64,000 nucleotides of DNA from assembly GCF_000954115.1 (NCBI RefSeq), contig NZ_CP010797.1:4836001-4900000 (forward strand), given 5' to 3'. Position numbers and translations under genes: made by a program. Of this stretch, positions 43,256-52,276 are shown one piece after another (positions within the stretch are counted from its first letter, which is position 1; each line of letters starts with the position of its first letter). A model generated the notes under the pieces. The model was not told the DNA's origin, did not search any database, and saw only the letters and a program-made list of their open reading frames with translations. This stretch comes from Rhodococcus sp. B7740 (lineage in GTDB: Bacteria > Actinomycetota > Actinomycetes > Mycobacteriales > Mycobacteriaceae).

Positions 43256-44637
43256 CGTAGGCACTCCCAGTCGGCTTCCGTCTGATCCGCGTACAGCTGC
43301 GCGAAGCGGCACAACGCCACCTCGAGGGCATCGGAATCGCCGGTGTACCCCGAGATCATCGACGCGCCACTGGTGCGCGCGTGACCCTTGGCCAGCAGAC
43401 GGCCCACCACCCGTGCGTAGTCGACCAGCGCGGGTGCATCGATCGACGACAGGTCGATCGTTCCCTTCATGTTGCGGAACTGCCGCACGTAGTACTGCCG
43501 TCCGGCGATGGTCGTCCAGCCCAGTAGCGGATCGCTGACGGTCTGCAGATCCTGCTGATACTCGACGACGCGTTGCCCCTGATGGTCGTGCCAGGCCGAT
43601 TCGCCGTGCACGTACGGTGCCAGCACCGAGCGTCTGGCCTGCTTGAGCTGGAGAAACACCACGTCGTCCTCGCTGGTGCCCTCGAGCAGAGCCACATACG
43701 CCCGCAGGCCGACGCTGCCGACGCCCACCACGCGGTGCGCCACGTCGATCAACGTGTATCCACCGAGCACTCGACGCCAGTGCGGGGTCAGGGTGAGCAG
43801 ATACTCGTCCAGTCCGACGGCGAGAAGTTCCTCGTCCTTCGCCGAGATGCGCGTGGTGATCGGCGGCTCCTCGACGATTCTGCGCTTGCCCTCGTGCTTC
43901 TCGGTGAAACGCGGCAGAACGCGGTCACTGGTGCGCCGACGCGCCTTCTTGGTGGCGCGTTTGATCTCCTTGCGCAGCGACCCTTCGGTGGCGTCACGCT
44001 GCAGCTTCTCGGCGGTCAGACGCTGGAACGAACGCGACATCAGCGGCTCGTCGGCAAGTCTGGCCACCTCGATGCGGTACGCGGACACACAGGCGGTGAC
44101 GGCGTCACGGCACTGATCCTCGGTGCGGCCGTTCTGCCGCCCGGCCACCCAGATGCTCGCGGCGAGGCGTCGTAGATCCCACTCCCAGGCTCCCGGGTGG
44201 GCCTCGTCGAAGTCGTTGAGGTCGATGACGAGGTCACGTTCCGGTGAGGCGTAGAAACCGAAGTTGCCGAGGTGGGCGTCGCCGCTGATGACCGGGTTGA
44301 TGCCGGTCGACGGCAGCATCGCCACGTCTCGGGCCATGACGATGGCCGTGCCGCGCAGAAAGCCGTAGGGGGACTCGACCATCCGCTCGAGGCGCGTCGG
44401 TATCAGCCACTCGATGCGGCCCTGGTGCGAGTAGTCGATCTGCTTGACCGGGTCGGGTCGATCCGGCGGTGCCGCCCAGTCACCCAGGGAGGCGATCGGA
44501 ACCTTCTCGCGTAGGCGTCGACCCAGTTCGTAGCGCTCGGCGCGGGGGAGAGGACGGGCTCGCAGCGAGGCGAACGACGCGCCGTCCACCTCGACCGAGT
44601 CGGTGACGACCGTGTGACCTTTTCCCAAGCCGGACAT
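43240..44637 (-). CDS. DUF2252 family protein
   Basis: 465 aa from the ATG at 44637; a GTG four codons upstream overlaps a TAGTGT promoter-like element and is less likely. Family features: VISGDAHLGNFGFYASPERDLVIDLNDFDEAHPGAWEWDLRRLAASIWVAG is a protein-kinase-like catalytic region (GDxHLxN and DFD), and VGSVGLRAYVALLEG, QLKQARRSVL and RQFRNMKGTID follow. This suggests a phosphotransferase fold; substrate unknown. Its last codons form half of the hairpin at 43208-43255. Confidence 0.88.
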   Translation of the reverse strand: MSGLGKGHTVVTDSVEVDGASFASLRARPLPRAERYELGRRLREKVPIASLGDWAAPPDRPDPVKQIDYSHQGRIEWLIPTRLERMVESPYGFLRGTAIVMARDVAMLPSTGINPVISGDAHLGNFGFYASPERDLVIDLNDFDEAHPGAWEWDLRRLAASIWVAGRQNGRTEDQCRDAVTACVSAYRIEVARLADEPLMSRSFQRLTAEKLQRDATEGSLRKEIKRATKKARRRTSDRVLPRFTEKHEGKRRIVEEPPITTRISAKDEELLAVGLDEYLLTLTPHWRRVLGGYTLIDVAHRVVGVGSVGLRAYVALLEGTSEDDVVFLQLKQARRSVLAPYVHGESAWHDHQGQRVVEYQQDLQTVSDPLLGWTTIAGRQYYVRQFRNMKGTIDLSSIDAPALVDYARVVGRLLAKGHARTSGASMISGYTGDSDALEVALCRFAQLYADQTEADWECLRQWRG

Positions 44638-44659
44638 GTGAGATGACACTAATCCAGTG

Positions 44660-45490
44660 CTATCCGGCGGCTTTACCGAACTTCCAGTATCCGGTGAAGC
44701 AGATGCTGGATTTCGGTACTGCGCGGTCGTTCACCAGGTATCTGCGCAGGCCCGTCGCCAGGCCCTGCTCGCCTGCCACGTAGACGTACGGGGTGCCGCC
44801 GGGAAGTTCGGCCTGCTGCACAGCGGTCAGTGCGGCCTCGCCGGGTTTGGCATGCCGGTCGGGACGGACGATCCAGTTCAGCTCGACGTCCGGCGGCACG
44901 TCCTGATGCTGGATGTCTGCCTCGGTGGGGACTTCGACGAACACCACGGCCCGCAGGTCCGCGGGCGAGGATCGCAGTATGCCGAGAATTGCCGGAGCAG
45001 CACTTTCGTCGCCGACGAGCAACTGCCACGAGGGTTCGGTGTCCGGGTTGTAGATGCGCCCCTCGTCGAGAATCGCGACGCGGTCTCCGGGTACGGCCTG
45101 CGCAGCCCACGACGACGCCGGACCTGCCTCGCCGTGTTCGCCGCCGTGTGCGACGAAGTCGACGTCGAGCTCCGCACCCTCGCTGAATCGGCCCTGGCCT
45201 GCGGGCCGGAAGTCGCGGACGGTGTAGTTGCGAACCACCGGTCTGGTGTCCTTCGAGAAGGTCAGATACTGGGCGTACCAGAGCTTGGAGGTCGTGCTGG
45301 GTATGCGGGGTTCGCTCTGCCCCGGTTGCGGCAGGAACAGTCGAAACCACTGGTCGTAGCCCATGTACCGGTAGTCCGCGAGCGACTCGCCCCCGAGGGT
45401 GATTCTGACGAAACCGGAACTGATCTTCTCGGCGGCGAGGACGTGCAGACGGTAGAACGCCGGGTGATCGGGTTTGACGTACTTGGCCAT
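44660..45490 (-). CDS. Siderophore-interacting protein (ferric-siderophore reductase)
   Basis: 276 aa FAD-binding, ferredoxin-reductase-like protein. VVRNYTVRDFRP is the flavin-binding RxYTxR motif; WQLLVGDESAAPAILGIL is the pyridine nucleotide site; the C-terminal GEQGLATGLRRYLVNDRAVPKSSICFTGYWKFG is typical of the SIP family (ViuB-like). It reduces Fe(III) in imported siderophores to release iron. A DtxR/IdeR-like box overlaps its -10 element, suggesting iron-repressed expression. Confidence 0.92.
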   Translation of the reverse strand: MAKYVKPDHPAFYRLHVLAAEKISSGFVRITLGGESLADYRYMGYDQWFRLFLPQPGQSEPRIPSTTSKLWYAQYLTFSKDTRPVVRNYTVRDFRPAGQGRFSEGAELDVDFVAHGGEHGEAGPASSWAAQAVPGDRVAILDEGRIYNPDTEPSWQLLVGDESAAPAILGILRSSPADLRAVVFVEVPTEADIQHQDVPPDVELNWIVRPDRHAKPGEAALTAVQQAELPGGTPYVYVAGEQGLATGLRRYLVNDRAVPKSSICFTGYWKFGKAAG

Positions 45491-45495
45491 GCCGG

Positions 45496-45514
45496 TGAGA
45501 TTAGTGGACCCTAA
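45496..45514 (-). promoter_or_regulatory. Candidate IdeR/DtxR iron box over the promoter of the siderophore-interacting protein
   Basis: Minus-strand TTAGGGTCCACTAATCTCA matches 13 of 19 positions of the IdeR consensus TTAGGTTAGGCTAACCTAA as I recall it. It includes TAATCT (45498-45503), a -10 ending seven bases before the ATG at 45490, so bound repressor would cover the promoter. Confidence 0.55.
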
Positions 45515-45536
45515 CTCCGAATGGGGTCGCGTCGAT

Positions 45537-46601
45537 TCACTCGGGTCGATCTCGTCGGTAGTGCTGGACGACCTTCGCTCCCATCGGCACCGCGAACAGC
45601 ATCATGAACACTCGGATCACCTGCGCTGCCACGACGAACGTGACGTTCGCTCCGGTCGATGCCGCGATCGCCAGTACCGCGTACACCCCACCCGGGGTGG
45701 TGGCGAGGTAGCCCTCGTATCCGCTGGTGCCCGTCGACGAGGCCAACCACAGCCCCAGCAACGCGCACCCGACGGTGACGGCGATGATGAGCAGCAACGC
45801 GGACGGCAGCACCCGCGAGATGGACTTCAGGCTCGCGACGGTGAATCGCAGACCCGCTTGCCACCCGATCACGATGTACGCCGCCCACAGCAGCAACGTG
45901 GGAACCGATGCGTCGAACGAGAACCCGAGGACATCGGCGCACGTGGCGATGATCAGTGGGCCCAGCAGTGCGGGGGCAGGAAAGCGCAGCGCACGCGCGA
46001 GCAGTACGCCGATCGCGCCGCAGACCAGCACGAAAACCAGGTCCACGTACAGCGGAGCTCCGGAATCGGCGATCGCGGTCGAGTGCCCTGGCTGCGCCCG
46101 GAACACCAGCGTCGCCACCAGCGGCAGGGTGGTGGTGACGAGAACGACCCGCAGGTACTGCACCACCGCAACGACGCGTTCGTCGCCGCCGAGTTCCTGG
46201 GCGATGGCCACCAGGCCCGACGCGCCGCCCGCGACCAGTGCCAGCGCACCGGTCAGTGAATCGATGTCCTTGCGCAGTCCCAGCAGCGCGCCCGCGGCGA
46301 TGGACAACAGGAGCGTTCCGACGCATGCCAGCAGCACCGGCAACCACGCATCGCCCAGTGAGCCGAGTGTGTCTCGTTGCACCAGCGTCCCGATCTCGAC
46401 GCCCAGCACCGCCTGAGCCGCCATGCCGAGCCGTCGCGGCAGCGGAGCGCGCTCGGTGCCCGTGGTCGGTGCCCAACCTGCGAGAGCGAAGATCACCCCC
46501 ACCAGCAACGCGACGAACAGGGCTGCCGATGGAACCCCGAGGGCGTCCGCACCGACCGTCAGTCCGACGGTGACGAGAACCAGCAGCGACCAGCGAATCA
46601 A
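45537..46601 (-). CDS. AbrB family membrane protein (putative ammonia monooxygenase superfamily)
   Basis: 354 aa from a TTG overlapping the upstream stop (TTGA); a GTG at 46643 would give 368 aa. Ten or so membrane helices arranged as two repeats, each with a glycine-rich box: LVAGGASGLVAIAQELGGDERVVAVVQYLRV and LATTPGGVYAVLAIAASTGANVTFVVAAQVIRV. This duplicated pattern defines the AbrB family of membrane proteins, unrelated to the AbrB regulator; transport is likely but unproven. Co-transcribed with the flavin reductase. Confidence 0.85.
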   Translation of the reverse strand: MIRWSLLVLVTVGLTVGADALGVPSAALFVALLVGVIFALAGWAPTTGTERAPLPRRLGMAAQAVLGVEIGTLVQRDTLGSLGDAWLPVLLACVGTLLLSIAAGALLGLRKDIDSLTGALALVAGGASGLVAIAQELGGDERVVAVVQYLRVVLVTTTLPLVATLVFRAQPGHSTAIADSGAPLYVDLVFVLVCGAIGVLLARALRFPAPALLGPLIIATCADVLGFSFDASVPTLLLWAAYIVIGWQAGLRFTVASLKSISRVLPSALLLIIAVTVGCALLGLWLASSTGTSGYEGYLATTPGGVYAVLAIAASTGANVTFVVAAQVIRVFMMLFAVPMGAKVVQHYRRDRPE

Positions 46602-47185
46602 GAAGGGCGCTCGATTTCGCGAACCTCGGGCGGCAAGCCCCACTCGGTACGGCCGAGGCGGCTCAGCGGGGCGATGGCGTCGAACTCGGGGAGGCCGTCC
46701 TCGGCCAGATATTCGGGACGTACCGACAGAGCGACGACGGTGCCCATGACGACGAAGCAGTTACCGACTTCGACGACGCGATGCAGCGTCGCCTCGATGG
46801 CGATCGGAGCGGCGGCCACGCGCGGTGGTGTCACGACGGTGCTGGGCTCGCTCTCGATCCCGACGGCTTCGAATTCGCTGACGCCGTGGTCGAAGCTCGC
46901 CGAACTGCTGTTGACCTGATCCACCAACGGTGCCGTCGCCAGGTTCACGACGAACTCGCCCGTGGCCTCGATGTTGCGAAGACTGTCCTTGCGGGTCACC
47001 GAGGTGAACTGCACGACGGGCGGTACCACCGAGGACACCGTGAAGAAGCTGTAGGGGGCGAGGTTCGCCACACCGTCGGCGGAGACGGTGGAGATCCACG
47101 CGATGGGCCTGGGTACCACCGAAGCGGTCAGGAGCTGGTAGAAGCGACCGGGAGCGACCTCGTCGGGCCGAAAGACTGTACGCAC
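46598..47185 (-). CDS. Flavin reductase family protein (FMN-binding split barrel)
   Basis: 195 aa from a [51 protein letters not shown] and [20 protein letters not shown] are the FMN-binding part of the DIM6/flavoredoxin group. It could reduce flavin for a partner monooxygenase or use flavin itself; no partner oxygenase is nearby. Divergent from menD by 62 bases. Confidence 0.88.
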   Translation of the reverse strand: MRTVFRPDEVAPGRFYQLLTASVVPRPIAWISTVSADGVANLAPYSFFTVSSVVPPVVQFTSVTRKDSLRNIEATGEFVVNLATAPLVDQVNSSSASFDHGVSEFEAVGIESEPSTVVTPPRVAAAPIAIEATLHRVVEVGNCFVVMGTVVALSVRPEYLAEDGLPEFDAIAPLSRLGRTEWGLPPEVREIERPS

Positions 47186-47247
47186 ACCTCAATACTGTCA
47201 AAGCCCGGTTGCGGCGGCTGACCGACGCATCTGACACTCTGGAAACT

Positions 47248-48858
47248 GTGAATCCGTCCACCGCACAGGCCACCGCAGTCGTCGACGAATTGGCGCGCAG
47301 CGGGATCCGAGACGTCGTGCTCTGTCCCGGCTCGCGGAACGCTCCGTTGGCGTTCGCGTTGCAGGAGGCGGACGTCGCCGGTCGTCTGCGGTTGCACATG
47401 CGGATCGACGAGCGAACCGCCGGCTTTCTGGCCATCGGGCTGAGCCTGGGCAGCGGTCAGCCCGTCCCTGTGGTGATGACGTCGGGAACCGCGGTCGCGA
47501 ATCTGGGGCCTGCTGTTCTCGAAGCGAACTACGCACGCATTCCGCTGATCGTCATCAGCGCCAACCGCCCGTACGAGATGCTCGGGACCGGCGCGAACCA
47601 GACCATCGAGCAGCTCGGCCTGTTCGGATCTCAGGTCCGCGCGACGATCAGCCTCGGGCTCGCCGAGGAAGGGCCCAAGCAGAACAGTCAGTGGCGCAGT
47701 GCGGTCTCACGGGTCATCGCCGCAGCGCGCGGCGCACGCTCCGGCAACGCGGGCCCGGTGCACTTCGATATCCCGCTGCGTGAGCCGTTGGTGCCTGCGA
47801 TCGGAGACCCGGGTGCCCGTCCGGAGGGTCGGCCCGACGGAATGCCGTGGACCTCGACCACCCAGGCGACACTGGACGTTCCCGTCGAACTGGATCTGAC
47901 GATCGACACCGTGGTCGTCTCCGGTCACGGCGGTGCCGTGCGTCCGGAGCTCGCCGGGCTGCCGACCGTCGCCGAGCCGACGGCGCCCCTGCACGGAATC
48001 CCGTTGCATCCCTTGGCTCTCGCGCAGTTGAAGCCGCGCCAGGCAGTCATCACCGGGCGGCCTACGCTGCATCGCCAGGTCTCGGCTCTGTTGGCCGACC
48101 CTGCGGTCGACGTCATCGCGCTGACCACCGGACCGCGCTGGCCCGACGTCTCCGGCAACGTCCTGGCCACCGGCACTCGGGCAGTCACCACCGGCGCGCC
48201 CGACCCTGCCTGGATCGCGCGCTGCGCCGCTCTGTCCGAGAAGGCCGAACTGGCTGTGCACGAACAACTTCGAGAGCATCCCAAGCCGGCGGGGCTGCAC
48301 GTTGCCGACGTGGTGATGTCCGCGCTGCAGCCCGGAGACCAGCTGGTGCTCGGAGCGTCCAACCCCGTGCGCGACGCGGCCCTGGTGGCGACCCCGACCC
48401 CGGACGTGAAGGTTCTCTCCAACCGCGGCGTGGCCGGCATCGACGGCACGGTCTCGACGGCCATCGGTGCCGCGATGGCCGGAAAGCGCCGCACCATAGC
48501 GCTTCTCGGCGATCTGACATTTCTGCACGACGCGGCGGGCCTGCTCATCGGCACCGGTGAACCGCGTCCCGACGACCTGACGATCGTGGTCGCCAACGAC
48601 GACGGCGGCGGCATCTTCGAGCTCCTCGAACAGGGCGACCCGCAGTACGCGGGGGTGTTCGAGAGAGTGTTCGGCACACCCCACGGCATGGATCTCGGCG
48701 CGCTGTGCGGTGCCTATCGTGTGGAGCATCGACTGGTCGACTTGGCCGATCTGGCAACCGAACTCACCGGCCGTGCCACGGGAATCAGAGTGCTGGAAGT
48801 GACCACCGAGCGATCGGGACTGCGGGATCTACATGCAGCGATCAGGGCGCGGCTGTAA
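47248..48858 (+). CDS. menD: SEPHCHC synthase
   Basis: 536 aa thiamine diphosphate enzyme condensing 2-oxoglutarate with isochorismate in menaquinone synthesis. [37 protein letters not shown] is the hallmark N-terminus with the catalytic Glu in [11 protein letters not shown]-type context; the ThDP and Mg motif is in [19 protein letters not shown]. The GTG at 47248 fits family starts; the TTG at 47209 is less likely. Confidence 0.95.
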   Translation: MNPSTAQATAVVDELARSGIRDVVLCPGSRNAPLAFALQEADVAGRLRLHMRIDERTAGFLAIGLSLGSGQPVPVVMTSGTAVANLGPAVLEANYARIPLIVISANRPYEMLGTGANQTIEQLGLFGSQVRATISLGLAEEGPKQNSQWRSAVSRVIAAARGARSGNAGPVHFDIPLREPLVPAIGDPGARPEGRPDGMPWTSTTQATLDVPVELDLTIDTVVVSGHGGAVRPELAGLPTVAEPTAPLHGIPLHPLALAQLKPRQAVITGRPTLHRQVSALLADPAVDVIALTTGPRWPDVSGNVLATGTRAVTTGAPDPAWIARCAALSEKAELAVHEQLREHPKPAGLHVADVVMSALQPGDQLVLGASNPVRDAALVATPTPDVKVLSNRGVAGIDGTVSTAIGAAMAGKRRTIALLGDLTFLHDAAGLLIGTGEPRPDDLTIVVANDDGGGIFELLEQGDPQYAGVFERVFGTPHGMDLGALCGAYRVEHRLVDLADLATELTGRATGIRVLEVTTERSGLRDLHAAIRARL

Positions 48859-48872
48859 CGCGTGGTAGGTCG

Positions 48873-49376
48873 TCAGCCCTGTTGCGCCGCAACCCATTCG
48901 AGGGTTTCGCCGGTTTCCTGATCGATCATGTCCTTGATCATCTTGTTGATCAAGTCCTCGATCTTGCCGCCGACGAGTGGAATCTTCACCGTCGATTCGC
49001 CCTTGACGATCAACTTCGCACCGGTTCCGTCGGGTCGAAGAGACAGCGTGCCGTTCACCTTGGCCGGTAGACCGGTGGTGCCGCCGATGAGGGTTCCCTC
49101 GGCATGGTCGCCCTCGAGCGGACCCCAGTGATCGGTGCGGGAGACGATCAGCTTGCCCTTGATCACCTTCGTGACGAAGCCGGGGAGTTCGGAGGTGCCG
49201 ACCTCTTCGGTGATGTCGACCGTCAGACCGCCGTCGTCGTGCTTGGTCATTTCGTACCCGTCCGTCTTCTTCGCTTTGGCGAAACGGGCTGCCCACTGGG
49301 CCTCGCTGGTGAGTGCTGCGTGCACGTCGGCGGGGGGATTGGACGATTCGACGGTGAACTCGAAGCTGCGCGACAT
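48873..49376 (-). CDS. DUF2505 (SRPBCC-like) protein
   Basis: 167 aa from the ATG at 49376, eight bases after a TAGCGT element. Helix-grip fold pattern: MSRSFEFTVESSNPPADVHAALTSEAQWAARFAKAK, then beta strands ending with KIPLVGGKIEDLINKMIKDMIDQETGETLEWVA, the long C-terminal helix. DUF2505 is uncharacterised; START-like folds bind lipids or other hydrophobic ligands. Converges on menD and is divergent from the DUF3592 gene. Confidence 0.85.
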   Translation of the reverse strand: MSRSFEFTVESSNPPADVHAALTSEAQWAARFAKAKKTDGYEMTKHDDGGLTVDITEEVGTSELPGFVTKVIKGKLIVSRTDHWGPLEGDHAEGTLIGGTTGLPAKVNGTLSLRPDGTGAKLIVKGESTVKIPLVGGKIEDLINKMIKDMIDQETGETLEWVAAQQG

Positions 49377-49418
49377 GAGTGCAGACGCTACCCGAGCGGC
49401 GTCGTGTCGGCTGCGAAG

Positions 49419-49424
49419 TAACCT
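49419..49424 (+). promoter_or_regulatory. -10 element TAACCT, leaderless-type promoter
   Basis: TAACCT ends seven bases before the GTG at 49432, which selects that codon over the long upstream open frame. Confidence 0.45.
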
Positions 49425-49431
49425 GATCGCT

Positions 49432-49872
49432 GTGACCGCTACCGACAGAGCCAGCCGAACGCTGTACCGGACCCGGCTGGTCGTGCTCGTGGTCGCCGGC
49501 GCGATTTCGGTCCTCGCCGTGCTTCTGGTGGTCGGAGCCTGGCGCAACGACGTCACCATCGATTCCGACAAGGGCACCGCCACCGCCGAGGTGCTGTCCG
49601 CGGGCAAGTTGCGCTCGGCCGTCAGCTTCATCACCCCCGACGGCGTGACACACAACCCGGCGCTCGGCGTGCTGTACCCCACCAACCTCATCGCCGGTCA
49701 ACGCATCGAGGTCGAGTACTACAAGGCAGACCCGGACGTCGAACTGGTGCGCGTCGCCGGCCGCGACGCTACCGTCGCTATCGTTCCGGCCGGGTCGGTC
49801 ATCGTCGTCACCTGGCTGATCGCCGGGCCGGTGCTGTTCTGGTTACGACGCAAGGAGGCCCGGAATGCGTAA
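49432..49872 (+). CDS. DUF3592 family membrane protein
   Basis: 146 aa. Two membrane helices (RLVVLVVAGAISVLAVLLVVGAW near the N-terminus and AIVPAGSVIVVTWLIAGPVLFWL near the C-terminus) flank an outside domain with LGVLYPTNLIAGQRIEVEYYKADPDVELVRVAGR, the DUF3592 signature. Corresponds to Rv0556 next to menD in M. tuberculosis, from memory. Overlaps the next gene by eight bases. Function unknown. Confidence 0.85.
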   Translation: MTATDRASRTLYRTRLVVLVVAGAISVLAVLLVVGAWRNDVTIDSDKGTATAEVLSAGKLRSAVSFITPDGVTHNPALGVLYPTNLIAGQRIEVEYYKADPDVELVRVAGRDATVAIVPAGSVIVVTWLIAGPVLFWLRRKEARNA

Positions 49873-50323
49873 TGCCAAGCAGTGGATCATCGCAGCCCTC
49901 GCCGCGGTGGCCGGGTTCGCGCTGATGAACTTCGGCAACATCGCGTCCTCGATCGTGATCTTGGTGCTCGCCGTTGGGTTCGTTCTCGCCCTGACGACGC
50001 CGGTGCTGTACCCCCGGTCCCTGTCCGACGACGCCTCGCGCACTCTGGCGACTCGGAATTCGGTGCCGTTGGTCTACTGGCGTCCTGGATGCATCTTCTG
50101 CCTGCGGTTGCGGGTAGCGCTGCTGCTGCGCGGAAAGAAAGCCGTGTGGGTGAACATCCGCAAGGATCCGGCAGGAGTGGAGCCTGCGGAACGACCATTC
50201 AACGCTGCGGCCGCGCGGGTTCGGTCGGTCAACGACGGCAACGAGACGGTCCCGACCGTGTTCGTGGGCTCCGAACACCGCACCAACCCCGATCCGTCGT
50301 GGGTGCTCGCGCAATTCGTGTGA
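49865..50323 (+). CDS. Membrane-anchored glutaredoxin-like protein
   Basis: 152 aa. Two N-terminal membrane helices (about 7-45), then a thioredoxin-fold domain: VYWRPGCIFCLRLRVALLLRG with Cys76 and Cys79, RKDPAG and ETVPTVFVG (cis-Pro). CxxC with a Cys-Ile-Phe-Cys core resembles mycoredoxin and NrdH-type proteins; in mycothiol-using bacteria such proteins reduce mixed disulfides. The anchor would place the domain in the cytoplasm or outside depending on topology, which I cannot settle. Confidence 0.85.
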   Translation: MRNAKQWIIAALAAVAGFALMNFGNIASSIVILVLAVGFVLALTTPVLYPRSLSDDASRTLATRNSVPLVYWRPGCIFCLRLRVALLLRGKKAVWVNIRKDPAGVEPAERPFNAAAARVRSVNDGNETVPTVFVGSEHRTNPDPSWVLAQFV

Positions 50324-50386
50324 CGTTGGCCCACACGTAACGTTGTCCATACCTGGCCGACTGCGGGGCCGCCCACACTGAGGACC

Positions 50387-51526
50387 GTGCGAGTAGCCAT
50401 CGTTGCGGAATCGTTCTTGCCCAACATGAACGGCGTCACCCACTCGGTGATCCGTGTCCTCGAACACCTCGACAAGACGGGGCACGACGCCATCGTCATC
50501 GCCCCGGACAATCCGTCCGGCCCCAGAGCCGCGACGTGGCACGACGACGTTCCGGTGCACCGGGTGCCGTCGATCATGGTCCCCAAGGTCAGTTCGCTGC
50601 CCGTCGGAGTGCCGGGCCTCGGCATGGTCTCGGCGATGCGCGCCTTCGCCCCCGACGTCGTCCATCTCGCGTCACCGTTCCTGCTCGGAGCAGGCGGTCT
50701 CGCCGCCGCCAACCGACTGGATGTGCCTGCTGTTGCCGTCTACCAGACCGATGTCGCCGGTTTCGCCGCCAGTTACGGCCTCGGCCTGACGTCCAAGGCC
50801 GCGTGGCGCTGGACGAGGAGACTGCACCGCGGCGCGGCCCGCACCCTGGCACCGTCCACCTCCGCCGTCGACGCACTGGAGCTGCACGGAATTCCGCGCG
50901 TGCACCGATGGGCCAGGGGAGTGGACGCCGTCCGCTTCGCACCCTCGGCCACGTCGCAGACGCTCAGAACCCAGTGGGGAGCGAACGAGAAGCTGATCGT
51001 CGGATTCGTCGGCAGGCTCGCCCCGGAGAAGCACGTCGAGCGGCTCGCCGTACTGGCCACCGACCCGTCGATCCAGTTGGTGATCGTCGGCGGCGGACCC
51101 GACACAGCGGCGTTGCAGACCCTGATGCCCGGCGCGATCTTCACCGGTCAACTCGGCGGCGACGAACTCGCTCGGGCCTACGCCAGCTTCGACATCTTCG
51201 TCCACCCCGGCGAACACGAAACCTTCTGCCAGGCAGTCCAAGAGGCCCTCTCCAGCGGCGTCCCCGTCATCGGACCCGACGCCGGGGGCCCGCGCGACCT
51301 GGTCTCGCACTGCCGCAACGGATACCTGCTGCCGGTCGACAAGTTCACCGAGCTGCTGCCCAGTGCCGTAGGTGCCCTCGCCGAACCCACCACCCGCGCA
51401 CGATTCGGCGACGCGGCCCGCAAATCCGTTCTGCACCGAACCTGGCCGGCCATCTGCGACGAACTGATTTCGCACTACTACGACGTGCAAGGCATCACAG
51501 CTCCGCAGGTGCAGAAGATTGCGTAG
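50387..51526 (+). CDS. mgtA: GDP-mannose-dependent alpha-mannosyltransferase (GT4 family)
   Basis: 379 aa from a GTG. Glycosyltransferase with GT-B fold: [34 protein letters not shown] at the N-terminus, [15 protein letters not shown], and the E-x7-E motif [19 protein letters not shown]. Corresponds to Rv0557 (MgtA, earlier PimB), which adds mannose to glycolipid acceptors in lipomannan synthesis. The same position between menD and menG supports this. Acceptor may differ in rhodococci. Confidence 0.88.
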   Translation: MRVAIVAESFLPNMNGVTHSVIRVLEHLDKTGHDAIVIAPDNPSGPRAATWHDDVPVHRVPSIMVPKVSSLPVGVPGLGMVSAMRAFAPDVVHLASPFLLGAGGLAAANRLDVPAVAVYQTDVAGFAASYGLGLTSKAAWRWTRRLHRGAARTLAPSTSAVDALELHGIPRVHRWARGVDAVRFAPSATSQTLRTQWGANEKLIVGFVGRLAPEKHVERLAVLATDPSIQLVIVGGGPDTAALQTLMPGAIFTGQLGGDELARAYASFDIFVHPGEHETFCQAVQEALSSGVPVIGPDAGGPRDLVSHCRNGYLLPVDKFTELLPSAVGALAEPTTRARFGDAARKSVLHRTWPAICDELISHYYDVQGITAPQVQKIA

Positions 51527-51561
51527 CGTCTTCTGGTCGCTCCGCAGGCTCCGCTCCTGAG

Positions 51562-51567
51562 TAGTCT
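51562..51567 (+). promoter_or_regulatory. -10 element TAGTCT, leaderless-type promoter of menG
   Basis: TAGTCT ends seven bases before the GTG at 51575. Confidence 0.45.
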
Positions 51568-51574
51568 GGACCCT

Positions 51575-52270
51575 GTGGCCCAGACATCACGCGCAACCCT
51601 GGCAAAAGAGCCCCACGAGGTGGCGTCGATGTTCGACGGCGTCGCCCGTCGATACGACATCACCAACACCGTTCTCTCGTTCGGGCAGGACCGCAGTTGG
51701 CGCAAGCTCACTCGGCGAGCGTTGGATCTGAAACCCGGCGAGCGTGTTCTCGATCTTGCTGCAGGCACCGGTGTCTCCACCGTCGAACTCGGTCGCAGCG
51801 GAGCCTGGTGCGTGGCCACCGATTTCTCCAAGGGCATGTTGCAGGCCGGATTGCAGCGAGGTGTTCCGATGGTCGCAGGCGACGCGATGGCACTGCCCTA
51901 CGCCGACGCCAGCTTCGATGCCGCCACCATCTCGTTCGGCCTCCGCAACGTCTCGGACTTCGATGCCGGACTGCGCGAGATCGCCCGCGTCACCAAGCCC
52001 GGCGGCAGGCTCGTCGTCTCGGAATTCTCCACGCCGGTGTTCGGTCCGTTCCGCACCGTGTACATGGAGTACCTGATGAAGGCGTTGCCGAAAGTCGCAC
52101 GCGCGGTGAGCAGTAACCCCGACGCGTACGTCTACCTCGCCGAGTCCATCCGCGCTTGGCCGACGCAGGAACAGTTGGCGCAGCGCATCGCCGACGCCGG
52201 CTGGACCGACGTGCAGTGGCGCAACCTCACCGGCGGAATCGTCGCGCTGCACAAGGCAACTCGACCGTAG
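51575..52270 (+). CDS. menG: Demethylmenaquinone methyltransferase
   Basis: 231 aa UbiE/MenG family. [33 protein letters not shown] is the family signature, then the SAM site [16 protein letters not shown] and [34 protein letters not shown]. It performs the last methylation of menaquinone. Starts after TAGTCT with no Shine-Dalgarno sequence. Converges on the reductase gene that modifies the menaquinone tail. Confidence 0.95.
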   Translation: MAQTSRATLAKEPHEVASMFDGVARRYDITNTVLSFGQDRSWRKLTRRALDLKPGERVLDLAAGTGVSTVELGRSGAWCVATDFSKGMLQAGLQRGVPMVAGDAMALPYADASFDAATISFGLRNVSDFDAGLREIARVTKPGGRLVVSEFSTPVFGPFRTVYMEYLMKALPKVARAVSSNPDAYVYLAESIRAWPTQEQLAQRIADAGWTDVQWRNLTGGIVALHKATRP

Positions 52271-52276
52271 CGCGGT

